Assembly: GCA_017643965.1 (NCBI GenBank)
Contig: JAEPMM010000264.1
Span: forward strand, 1 to 5,075
Origin: Marinobacter sp.
GTDB taxonomy: Bacteria > Pseudomonadota > Gammaproteobacteria > Pseudomonadales > Oleiphilaceae
DNA length: 5,075 nucleotides
Direction of reading: 5' to 3'
The notes under the pieces are model-generated. The model worked only from the letters and a program-made list of their open reading frames with translations, was not told where the DNA came from and did not search any database. Numbering within the stretch: position 1 is the first letter of the stretch; the number at the start of each line of letters is the position of its first letter. Position numbers and translations under genes: made by a program. Below are positions 1 through 5,075 of this stretch, one piece after another.

Positions 1-2
1 AG

Positions 3-971
3 CAAGGTCCGGCGTCTATCGTATTTGCCGTGAGTCCCGGCACTTCAAGCGGAATGCGGAAAGTCGTGGATCAGGTCAGAAGGGTCGCTCCCACGTTGGC
101 CACTGTTTTTCTTAGCGGGGAGAGCGGGACAGGCAAGGAGATCATAGCCCAGGCGATCCATGAACTCAGTGAGCGGTGTGACCAGCCCTTTGTGCCCGTG
201 AATTGTGGTGTGATGTCTCCCCAGTTAATCGAGAGCGAGCTTTTCGGTCACGAAAAAGGCAGCTTCTCCGGGGCTATCAGGGATCACAGGGGCGTTTTCG
301 AACGCGCCCACGGTGGGACCTTGTTTCTCGATGAGATTACCTCGATGCCCGTGGACCTTCAGGTAAAGCTGCTGCGGGTGCTGGAAACGCGGCGATTCGC
401 CCGTGTCGGTGGCGACGGTGAAATGGAGGCTGATGTCCGAATTGTGGCGGCCACTAACCAGTGTCCTGAAACTGAAGTGCAGGAGGGGCGTTTTCGCGCC
501 GATCTGCTTTACCGTCTGCAGGTGTTCCCCATTGCGCTCCCGCCTTTGAGAGAAAGAACAGGAGATGTGCGGAAACTCGCCCATTACTTCCTGGCAGAAC
601 TGAATGAGCAGAATGGCAGCGTCATCGAACTCTCCGAGCAGGCACTGATGATACTGGAGAACTACACCTGGCCCGGTAACCTCCGAGAACTGAAAAACGT
701 TATCCAGCGCGCCTACATCATGGCAGACCATTCAATCACCACCACTGAGATTCCTGACAATGTGGTTACCCCATCCCGGGCTTCTCGTGGCTCGGGGCCG
801 AGCGTGACAGTCAGAATCGGGTCTTCCGTGGCCGAGGCGGAAAAAACGTTGATTTTTGCGACCTTGAAGCAGTGCAAAGGCAAGAAGGAGAAAGCTGCCA
901 GCATTCTGGGCGTCAGCATGAAAACATTGTACAACCGGTTGCGTGACTACGAGCGCCGCAAAGACGTTTGA
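3..971 (+). CDS. Sigma-54-dependent transcriptional activator, AAA+ and Fis-type HTH (5' partial)
   Basis: This is a bacterial enhancer-binding protein of the NtrC family. It uses ATP hydrolysis to remodel RNA polymerase bound to sigma-54. The frame is open to the left edge. The first internal start (GTG at 30) has no Shine-Dalgarno site and falls at the beginning of the AAA+ domain, so the true start and the sensory or receiver domain lie outside the window. Numbering from that GTG: Walker A GESGTGKE at 30-37; sigma-54 contact loop GSFSGA at 77-82 (consensus GAFTGA); Walker B GGTLFLDE at 95-102; sensor I around N143; likely arginine fingers R156 and R162; sensor II WPGNLRE at 214-220; Fis-type helix-turn-helix at about 285-307. 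The stop is 28 bases from the stop of the convergent MotB-like gene, with no clear terminator between. Family assignment is firm. The signal sensed and the target promoters cannot be read from this fragment. Confidence 0.95.
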   Translation, partial: QGPASIVFAVSPGTSSGMRKVVDQVRRVAPTLATVFLSGESGTGKEIIAQAIHELSERCDQPFVPVNCGVMSPQLIESELFGHEKGSFSGAIRDHRGVFERAHGGTLFLDEITSMPVDLQVKLLRVLETRRFARVGGDGEMEADVRIVAATNQCPETEVQEGRFRADLLYRLQVFPIALPPLRERTGDVRKLAHYFLAELNEQNGSVIELSEQALMILENYTWPGNLRELKNVIQRAYIMADHSITTTEIPDNVVTPSRASRGSGPSVTVRIGSSVAEAEKTLIFATLKQCKGKKEKAASILGVSMKTLYNRLRDYERRKDV

Positions 972-999
972 TGCAAGCCTTACCAGGTCCGGCGCAGGC

Positions 1000-2046
1000 C
1001 TAGCGGTCGGTGAGTTTCAGTTCGATCCGACGGTTCTGTTGCAGGGCTTCCGGCGAACCGCCCTCGGCCACGGGGAAAAATTCTCCAAAGCCGGCGGCCA
1101 CCATCCGCCGCTCTGGTACACCCTGTTGTGAGAGATAACGCACCACCGCCACCGCCCGGGCGGTGGACAGCTCCCAGTTGGAAGGGAAGCGTGGGGTGTT
1201 GATTGGAATCCGGTCCGTGTGGCCGTCGATGCGCAGAATCCAGTCAATGTCCTGTGGTATGCGCTCCACCACGTCCAGCAGAACGCCGGCGAGTTTATCC
1301 AGCTCACCCTGTCCTTCCTCGCCCAATTGTGCCGAACCGGAGGCAAACAACAGCTCCGACGGCAACAGGAAGCGATCCCCGACCACGCGAATGTTCTCGT
1401 TCTCCGCCAGGATGCGCCGCAACCGCGCGAAGAATTCCGACTGGTACTGTTCCAGTTCATTCACCCGTTCCGCCAACAGGGTATTCAGGCGTCTGCTGAC
1501 GTCCTCGAGTTCCGCCTCTTTGTCCGCGGTTTGTTGCTCCTGCAGGTCAAGAGCGGCGGCAATCTGCCGCAGCTGGTTCTCCAGCGCGGCGATCTGGTTG
1601 GATAGCCGCAGGATCATCGCCTGCTGGCTGGCAGAGAGTTCGTCCTTTTCGTCCAGCGCCTGATCCCGGGCCGCCATGGCCTCGTTGAGGGCGGCCAGCT
1701 GCTCTTCCTGTCCCTTCTTTTCCGCGGTGGTCTGCATCAACTGGTTGCGCACACTGTCAAAGCGGCTCTGCAGCTGCTGGTTGCGCTCCAGACTGGCGTC
1801 CAGCTGGCTGGCGAGCACGGTGCTGCGCTCTTCCTCCAGGCCCAGCAGGCGGGAAATGTCGTTCAGGCGGTCGTTGAGCTGTGCCAGCTCAAGATTACGG
1901 TCGGACAGGGTCTGGGACAGGTACAGCTGGCTGACCACATAGATCAGCAGCATGAAGATGATCAGCATCAACAGGGCGGACAGGGCGTCCACATACCCCG
2001 GCCAGACATTGACCGTGCTGCGGCTGCGACGGCGGGAGCCAATCAC
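1000..2046 (-). CDS. MotB-like OmpA-domain protein: membrane anchor, coiled coil, peptidoglycan-binding
   Basis: Probable stator/anchor partner of the channel protein encoded just upstream, 348 residues. It has a basic N-terminus (RRRSR), then one membrane helix at about 18-42. D20 in the GYVDALSALL segment aligns with the proton-carrying aspartate of MotB (and of TolR). Residues about 45-205 are rich in Q, E, L and R with heptad-like spacing, predicting a long coiled coil. An OmpA/MotB C-terminal domain fills about 225-348. It includes DGHTDRIPI (274-282), LSTARAV (293-299) and NRRIEL (338-343). D278 and R297 match the diaminopimelate-binding Asp/Arg pair of OmpA domains. The start is GTG at 2046, 6 bases after the stop of the channel gene, with only a weak ribosome site, so translational coupling is likely. 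The coiled coil is long for MotB. Non-flagellar use is inferred because no flagellar gene is nearby. The partner, the work done and the cell process are unknown. Confidence 0.9.
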   Translation of the reverse strand: MIGSRRRSRSTVNVWPGYVDALSALLMLIIFMLLIYVVSQLYLSQTLSDRNLELAQLNDRLNDISRLLGLEEERSTVLASQLDASLERNQQLQSRFDSVRNQLMQTTAEKKGQEEQLAALNEAMAARDQALDEKDELSASQQAMILRLSNQIAALENQLRQIAAALDLQEQQTADKEAELEDVSRRLNTLLAERVNELEQYQSEFFARLRRILAENENIRVVGDRFLLPSELLFASGSAQLGEEGQGELDKLAGVLLDVVERIPQDIDWILRIDGHTDRIPINTPRFPSNWELSTARAVAVVRYLSQQGVPERRMVAAGFGEFFPVAEGGSPEALQQNRRIELKLTDR

Positions 2047-2052
2047 GGCCGG

Positions 2053-2784
2053 CTACTCGGTTTGCTGCCGTGGATCGTCAACGTAATCCACCAGATTGGT
2101 GACGCTGGTCAGCCACTCTTCGAGGCCGTCGTAGAAACGGTTCTGGGCATGGCCCGCCTGGATGTCCATGAACCCGAGGATCAGTGAGCCGCCAAGCCCC
2201 AGCAGGGACGAGCTGAAGGCGGTGCCCATGCCCTGAAGTGGCGTTTGCAGGCCCGCCTGCAGGTCGGCGAAGACCACCCCGAAGTCGCCCTGGTCCATGT
2301 TCAGGTTGGTGATGACATCGCCCACGGCATTGATGGTACCGAGCAAACCCCAGAAGGTGCCCAGCAACCCGAGGAAAATCAGCAGGCTGATGAAGTAACG
2401 GGTGATTTCCCGCTGCTCGTCCATGCGGGAATGGATGCCGTCCAGCACCGTGCGCAGAGACAGTGTGGAGAGCGTGAAGCGGTCGAGCTTGAATTCATCA
2501 CCCAACTGGCGCGCCAGCGGCTTCAGCAGCCGCGGCTCCTGCAGCACGGACAGCCCGGCGTTGCCGGTACGAAACTGGGCAATCCAGCGCAGTTCGGGAA
2601 ACAGAATGATCACCTGGCGGTAGGTCAGCGCGATGCCGATGATCAGCACGCCCACGATCAGCAGGTTGAAGACCCAGTTGGCCATAAACGCTGTGGTCAG
2701 CGGCGCGTGGATGAGAGCGCACACCACAACCACCACAGCAAGGAAGAGTGTCATCCAGAACAACGTGTGCTTGGGGTTGCTCAT
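2053..2784 (-). CDS. MotA/TolQ/ExbB-family proton channel protein
   Basis: Inner-membrane channel subunit of the MotA/TolQ/ExbB family, 243 residues from the ATG at 2784. Hydrophobic segments lie at about 8-26, 35-57, 130-155 and 182-206. The last two carry the family signature: GLLGTFWGLLGTI at 139-151, and QTPLQGMGTAFSSSLLGLGG at 180-199. A cytoplasmic loop lies between helices 2 and 3 (about 60-128). In this family, several copies surround a dimer of a MotB/TolR/ExbD-type protein and conduct protons past its membrane aspartate; the next gene encodes such a partner. The open frame continues upstream to 2937, but that extension is Cys/Arg-rich, unlike the family, and overlaps the divergent gene. 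The ATG at 2784 has AGGCAGG 8 bases upstream and gives a normal N-terminus. The fourth helix lies near the end, with only a short tail, unlike ZorA of Zorya defence. Neither ExbB nor TolQ can be assigned specifically. Confidence 0.9.
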   Translation of the reverse strand: MSNPKHTLFWMTLFLAVVVVVCALIHAPLTTAFMANWVFNLLIVGVLIIGIALTYRQVIILFPELRWIAQFRTGNAGLSVLQEPRLLKPLARQLGDEFKLDRFTLSTLSLRTVLDGIHSRMDEQREITRYFISLLIFLGLLGTFWGLLGTINAVGDVITNLNMDQGDFGVVFADLQAGLQTPLQGMGTAFSSSLLGLGGSLILGFMDIQAGHAQNRFYDGLEEWLTSVTNLVDYVDDPRQQTE

Positions 2785-2792
2785 GTGCACGG

Positions 2793-2799
2793 CCTGCCT
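2793..2799 (-). promoter_or_regulatory. Ribosome binding site of the channel gene
   Basis: On the minus strand AGGCAGG lies 8 bases before the ATG at 2784. It is a partial match to AGGAGG. It supports 2784 as the start over the longer open frame beginning at 2937. Confidence 0.4.
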
Positions 2800-2817
2800 G
2801 TTTGGGAGGGTATGAAA

Positions 2818-2845
2818 AACATAGCACACCAGCCGGTATTGACCA
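2818..2845 (-). promoter_or_regulatory. Candidate sigma-70 promoter of the channel/MotB-like operon
   Basis: Read on the minus strand, TGGTCA (2845-2840; 4 of 6 to TTGACA) is separated by 16 bases from TATGTT (2823-2818; 4 of 6 to TATAAT). A TG one base before the -10 gives an extended -10 (TGC-TATGTT). Transcription would begin near 2811, about 27 bases before the ATG. This is the best candidate in the 142-base divergent gap, but the match is moderate and untested. Confidence 0.35.
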
Positions 2846-2849
2846 GCCG
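2828..2849. repeat. Pair of 8-base direct repeats in the divergent promoter region
   Basis: ACCAGCCG occurs at 2828-2835 and again at 2842-2849, 14 bases apart start to start. The pair overlaps the -35 and spacer of the predicted minus-strand promoter. It could be a regulator site or chance in GC-rich DNA. Confidence 0.3.
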
Positions 2850-2926
2850 CGCCGGGGCCAGAGGAGAAAATGGTGCCCCTATCGGTTAGTCTGTAGCGAC
2901 ACCCACAGCCACAAGAACGAGAGACA

Positions 2927-3379
2927 ATGACCGACACAGCCGACCTGCCGTTCCGCTTCCGATTTCGCGTCCGCTACAGCGAATGTGACGCCCAGAGCGT
3001 GGTGTTCAATGCCCGTTATGCGGATTACGTGGATATCGCCGTTAACGAGTACATCCGTACCCTGTTCGGGGACTATCAGAATCTGCTGGCGCGGGATCTC
3101 GACATCCAGGTGGTGAGTCTGACGGTGAACTATCGCGCGCCGGCGCGCTTTGATGACGTGCTGGAGGCGCGGATTCGCGCCGGGCGGCTGGGCAATACGT
3201 CGTTTACCCTGCATCTGGAGTTTGTGCGGCACGGTGACGCACAGCAGGTCGCCGAAGCGGACATTACCTACGTGCTGATTCAACCTTCGAAGATGGCGAA
3301 AGCACCGATTCCGGCGGAGCTGCGGGAAACGCTGGAGGTGGGAGCCCCCGGCGTGCTGATCAGCCACGCCGGGGAATAG
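2927..3379 (+). CDS. Hotdog-fold acyl-CoA thioesterase (4HBT/YbgC-like)
   Basis: A 150-residue single-domain hotdog protein, the usual length for the YbgC/4-hydroxybenzoyl-CoA thioesterase family. These enzymes hydrolyse acyl-CoA thioesters in the cytoplasm. The signature RVRYSECDAQSVVFNARY spans 14-31. D21 aligns with the catalytic Asp17 of Pseudomonas 4HBT, and the long hotdog helix follows (about 31-46). The core strands continue through VVSLTVNYRAPARFDD and TSFTLHLEFVR. The residue usually glycine in the DxxG turn is serine here (S24), which I believe occurs in a subgroup of the family. The start ATG at 2927 follows a weak GAGAG ribosome site, and an in-frame stop (2894-2896) closes the frame upstream, so the start is sound. 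The gene is divergent from the channel operon and convergent with the DJ-1/PfpI gene. The acyl substrate cannot be told from sequence. YbgC proper sits in tol-pal operons, but I do not assign that name. Confidence 0.9.
   Translation: MTDTADLPFRFRFRVRYSECDAQSVVFNARYADYVDIAVNEYIRTLFGDYQNLLARDLDIQVVSLTVNYRAPARFDDVLEARIRAGRLGNTSFTLHLEFVRHGDAQQVAEADITYVLIQPSKMAKAPIPAELRETLEVGAPGVLISHAGE
3346..3374. repeat. Perfect 10-bp GC-rich inverted repeat at the end of the thioesterase gene
   Basis: CCCCGGCGTG (3346-3355) is followed by a 9-base spacer and its exact complement CACGCCGGGG (3365-3374), ending two bases before the thioesterase stop codon. RNA from either strand would fold into a strong hairpin. 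No run of U follows on either strand, so it is not a textbook intrinsic terminator. It may protect the 3' end of the transcript or slow polymerase between the convergent genes. The repeat itself is certain; its function is inferred. Confidence 0.5.
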
Positions 3380-3399
3380 TGGCCAGGAGTCGCGGTTAA

Positions 3400-3417
3400 A
3401 GGGCGGTGTTCAGCCCT
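3400..3417 (-). terminator. Weak candidate terminator of the DJ-1/PfpI gene
   Basis: On the minus strand AGGGC and GCCCT flank an 8-base loop containing the stop codon of the DJ-1/PfpI gene, and TTTAA begins at the foot of the stem. The five-base stem and short T run make this a weak intrinsic terminator at best. Confidence 0.2.
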
Positions 3418-4093
3418 CCTGCAGCGCCTGCACGACCGCCTTGGCCACGCCTTCGGATGAGGCCGGGTTCTGGCCGGTGATCAGCTTGCCGTCCACCACG
3501 ATGTGCGGTGCCCAGTCGTCACCTTTGGAGTAGGTGGCGGTATTTTCCTTGAGCATGTCTTCCAGCAGGAAGGGCACAATGCCGGTCAGGCCCACCGCCT
3601 CCTCTTCGCTGTTGCTGAAGCCGGTGACTTCGCGACCACCGACAAGGTTCTGCCCGGGTTTCACTTCCACATTTTTGAATACGGCCGGGGCGTGGCACAC
3701 CGCGCCAATCACTTTGTCCTGCTCGTAGGCAGTCTTGATCAGTGCGATGCTTTTCTGGTCATTGACCAGGTCCCACAACGGACCGTGGCCGCCGGGATAA
3801 AAAATGGCATCGAACTGGTTCATGTCCACATCCGCCAGTTTTTTGGTGCTGGCCAGGGATTCTTTGGCATGCGCGTCTTCGCGGAAGCGATGGGTGGTCT
3901 CGGTCAGGGCGTCATCGGCTTCGCTGTTGGGGTCGACCGGAGGCTGGCCACCTTTCGGCGAGGCCAGGGTGATGTTGGCTCCGGCGTCTTTGAACACGTA
4001 ATACGGAGAGGTGAATTCTTCGAGCCAGAATCCGGTTTTGTGGCCGGAGTCGCCCATCTGGTCGTGGGAAGTCAGAACCATCAGAACGTTCAT
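3410..4093 (-). CDS. DJ-1/PfpI family protein (Hsp31-like, type 1 glutamine amidotransferase-like)
   Basis: A cytoplasmic protein of the DJ-1/ThiJ/PfpI superfamily, 227 residues from the ATG at 4093, typical for the Hsp31-like branch. AVCHAPAVF at 131-139 holds the nucleophile-elbow Cys133 and His134. E26 in TGFWLEEF (20-27) aligns with Glu30 of yeast Hsp31, completing the conserved Glu-Cys-His set. DAIFYPGGHGPLWDL (95-109) and the C-terminal LITGQNPASS (204-213) are further family blocks. There is no signal peptide. Relatives have been described as glutathione-independent glyoxalases, chaperones or stress proteins, and the exact activity is debated, so I give no symbol. The frame is open to 4186, but the ATG at 4093 has AAGGA 8 bases upstream and begins directly at the first beta-strand (MNVLMVLTS), as in the family. 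It is a single gene, convergent with the thioesterase and divergent from the binding-protein gene. No oxidative-stress operator was recognised. Confidence 0.92.
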   Translation of the reverse strand: MNVLMVLTSHDQMGDSGHKTGFWLEEFTSPYYVFKDAGANITLASPKGGQPPVDPNSEADDALTETTHRFREDAHAKESLASTKKLADVDMNQFDAIFYPGGHGPLWDLVNDQKSIALIKTAYEQDKVIGAVCHAPAVFKNVEVKPGQNLVGGREVTGFSNSEEEAVGLTGIVPFLLEDMLKENTATYSKGDDWAPHIVVDGKLITGQNPASSEGVAKAVVQALQEG

Positions 4094-4101
4094 GGAATCG
4101 A

Positions 4102-4106
4102 TCCTT
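4102..4106 (-). promoter_or_regulatory. Ribosome binding site of the DJ-1/PfpI gene
   Basis: AAGGA on the minus strand lies 8 bases before the ATG at 4093. It decides that start over the longer frame that opens at 4186. Confidence 0.6.
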
Positions 4107-4202
4107 GTGTTGATGGATGAATGGGACTTCGAGTACTGGTTAACTGCCTTGCTGTAAAACCTTGTGGCCAGCGTTCCCGATTTCAACCATCGAATACGGA
4201 AA

Positions 4203-4235
4203 CCGGTCCCGGTCAGATCCTGAAAGGGCTATACT
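4203..4235 (+). promoter_or_regulatory. Candidate promoter of the binding-protein gene with tandem hexamer
   Basis: TATACT (4230-4235) matches the sigma-70 -10 box at 5 of 6 positions and lies 58 bases before the ATG at 4294. No good -35 box sits 16-18 bases upstream. Instead, that position is covered by two adjacent copies of CCGGTC (4203-4208 and 4209-4214). A poor -35 with a repeat over it would fit an activator-dependent promoter; this is inference. Confidence 0.35.
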
Positions 4236-4279
4236 CGGGGCTAAAGACCAATAACGAACACCGTGCCTGTGATTCATGG

Positions 4280-4284
4280 AAGGA
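4280..4284 (+). promoter_or_regulatory. Ribosome binding site of the binding-protein gene
   Basis: AAGGA lies 9 bases before the ATG at 4294. The alternative in-frame ATG at 4276 has no such site. This favours the shorter protein, whose first residues form a normal signal peptide. Confidence 0.55.
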
Positions 4285-4293
4285 CGAACAGCG

Positions 4294-5061
4294 ATGCGTG
4301 TAACGATTGCGTGTGTGTGGGCGCCGGCACTTGTGCTTGCGCTGTTGATGCCCCCCGTATGGGCAGACGATCAGCCGGCCAGCGATCCGCTGGTGGTGAC
4401 GGTGGGTGTGAATCATGCGCCGCCTTACCGCATCGTAAATGGCCAGCAGACAACCGGTCTGTACGTGGACATCTTTCGTGAAATCGCGGACCGGCTGGGT
4501 TGGACGCTGCGTTTCCGGGAAGCGCCGTTTCGTCGGGTGTTGCTGATGGCGCAGCAGGGCGATGTGGATGTCATGCTGGGGCCACTGGAAACAGAAGAAC
4601 GCGCTGAATGGCTGGACTTTGTGGCCCCGGCCTTCCCGCCTGAGCGGCGGCTCTTCTTCTACATCGAGGAAGCCCACCGCATTGATCGTTACAGCGATCT
4701 GGATGGCCTGAGCATAGGCGTGCTGGCGGGTGCCCGTTATTTCCCGAGGTTTGATACCGACGATCAACTGATCAAGGAAAGTGCCCCGCGATACGAGAAC
4801 CTGATGCGCATGCTGGAGAAGGGCCGGGTCGATGTGGTGATCGCGCCGGAACTGATCGGGTTGTTCACCGTCAGGGAGCTTGACCTGCCGGTGCTGGTGT
4901 CGCCATTCTTTGTACCCGGCACGCGTTCTTTCATTGCAGTGTCCAGGCGCTCTCCGGTCATGGCTTACGCTGATGAAATTCGCGCAGCGCTCACATTGGT
5001 CGAAAAGGAAGGTATCCATGAGGACCTGGTGTTGAAGTACCTTGAACAGGCGCAACCGTGA
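4294..5061 (+). CDS. Periplasmic solute-binding protein, SBP_bac_3 (amino-acid-binding) family
   Basis: An exported two-lobed binding protein, 255 residues from the ATG at 4294. A signal peptide spans about 1-24 (R2, hydrophobic core, VWA then DD), with signal peptidase I cleavage probably after A24. Family blocks are LVVTVGVNHAPPYR (33-46), GLYVDIFREIADRLGW (55-70), GDVDVMLGPLETEERAEWLDF (89-109) and the second-lobe strand LSIGVLAG (139-146). R103 in TEER sits where amino-acid binders use an arginine to hold the ligand carboxylate. The second lobe returns with GRVDVVIAPE (177-186). The mature length is usual for the family. There is no lipobox, so it should be soluble in the periplasm. No permease or ATPase gene is visible; it may be an orphan receptor or part of a signalling pair rather than an importer. 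The ligand is unknown; an amino acid is plausible but not shown. It is divergent from the DJ-1/PfpI gene. Confidence 0.9.
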   Translation: MRVTIACVWAPALVLALLMPPVWADDQPASDPLVVTVGVNHAPPYRIVNGQQTTGLYVDIFREIADRLGWTLRFREAPFRRVLLMAQQGDVDVMLGPLETEERAEWLDFVAPAFPPERRLFFYIEEAHRIDRYSDLDGLSIGVLAGARYFPRFDTDDQLIKESAPRYENLMRMLEKGRVDVVIAPELIGLFTVRELDLPVLVSPFFVPGTRSFIAVSRRSPVMAYADEIRAALTLVEKEGIHEDLVLKYLEQAQP

Positions 5062-5075
5062 CGCCTGACCACAAC
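5058..5075 (+). CDS. Possible start of an overlapping downstream gene (3' partial)
   Basis: GTG at 5058 overlaps the binding-protein stop as GTGA, with CAGG 7 bases upstream, and the frame is open to the right edge (M-T-P-D-H-N). A four-base overlap is typical of translationally coupled genes, but six codons give no identity and the site is weak. Confidence 0.2.

Noticed and set aside
972..999. Terminator between the sigma-54 activator and the MotB-like gene.
   Set aside because: Only a 4-base GCCT/AGGC pairing is present and no T run follows on either strand.
1149..1166. An 18-base perfect palindrome, CCACCGCCCGGGCGGTGG.
   Set aside because: It lies inside codons for the conserved TARAVAV stretch of the OmpA domain, where GC-rich Ala/Arg/Val codons readily create it. 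It has no promoter context.
1000..2784. Zorya anti-phage defence (zorA/zorB).
   Set aside because: The channel protein lacks the long ZorA tail, the coiled coil is on the other subunit, and no zorC, zorD or zorE gene is visible.
1000..2784. Flagellar stator genes motA and motB.
   Set aside because: The channel protein has a TolQ/ExbB-type layout with a short loop, the OmpA protein has an unusually long coiled coil, and no flagellar or chemotaxis gene is nearby.
2245..2889. A 214-codon plus-strand open frame opposite the channel gene.
   Set aside because: The product is His/Gln-rich with no family motif, and the opposite strand encodes a clear MotA/TolQ/ExbB protein.
3135..3148. A 14-base palindrome, GCGCGCCGGCGCGC.
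   Set aside because: It lies within coding sequence (the YRAPARFDD stretch) and consists of alternating GC codons, so it is best explained by codon bias.
2879..3367. A 162-codon minus-strand open frame opposite the thioesterase.
   Set aside because: It shadows a well-conserved hotdog protein and has no recognisable motif of its own.
4107..4200. A sigma-70 promoter for the DJ-1/PfpI gene, from TTGAAA or TTTACA-like -35 boxes on the minus strand.
   Set aside because: No acceptable -10 box lies 16-18 bases downstream of either. The gene must have a promoter here, but I cannot place it.
4094..4293. Sigma-54 promoter (GG-N10-GC) in the divergent gap, suggested by TGGCCAGCG near 4165 and TGGCCACAAGG on the other strand.
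   Set aside because: Neither has GC at the required spacing. I found no acceptable sigma-54 promoter in the intergenic regions.
4213..5055. A 280-codon open frame on the minus strand, antisense to almost the whole binding-protein gene.
   Set aside because: Its product is rich in His, Gln and Arg with no recognisable domain. The plus-strand gene has a clear family, signal peptide and ribosome site. Long antisense frames are common in GC-rich DNA.

Overview
The window looks like chromosomal DNA from a GC-rich, Gram-negative bacterium, most likely a gammaproteobacterium. A marine Marinobacter-like lineage would fit, but that is an impression from gene content and codon style, not something the sequence proves. 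The support is a sigma-54 activator, a proton-channel/OmpA pair that implies an inner membrane, periplasm and peptidoglycan layer, and a secreted periplasmic binding protein. I see no insertion sequence, phage gene, CRISPR array, rRNA or tRNA. Coding density is high, and no gene-free stretch exceeds about 200 bases.

Layout, left to right. (1) The 3' part of a sigma-54-dependent transcriptional activator (+, entering from the left edge, ending at 971): AAA+ ATPase plus a C-terminal Fis-type helix-turn-helix. (2) A convergent two-gene operon on the minus strand: a MotA/TolQ/ExbB-type proton-channel subunit (2784 to 2053), then, 6 bases on, a MotB-like protein (2046 to 1000) with one N-terminal membrane helix, a long coiled coil and a C-terminal OmpA-type peptidoglycan-binding domain. 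(3) A divergent hotdog-fold (YbgC/4HBT-like) thioesterase (2927-3379, +). (4) A convergent DJ-1/PfpI-family protein (4093 to 3410, -). (5) A divergent secreted solute-binding protein of the SBP_bac_3 type (4294-5061, +). A possible overlapping next gene starts at 5058 and runs off the right edge.

How they may work together. The channel subunit and the MotB-like protein are almost certainly partners. They carry the parts of an ion-driven cell-envelope machine: a channel, a membrane helix with the conserved aspartate, and a peptidoglycan anchor. A YbgC-like thioesterase next door recalls the tol-pal locus (ybgC-tolQ-tolR...pal), although here it is divergently transcribed. The other genes are probably independent single-gene units. 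Three start codons are better placed downstream of the longest open frame: 2784 for the channel subunit, 4093 for the DJ-1/PfpI protein and 4294 for the binding protein. The choice rests on Shine-Dalgarno-like sites, family N-termini, or both.

The region reads mostly as ordinary housekeeping and accessory chromosome. The most interesting part is the non-flagellar proton-channel/OmpA pair. I did not find convincing evidence of a wholly new system.
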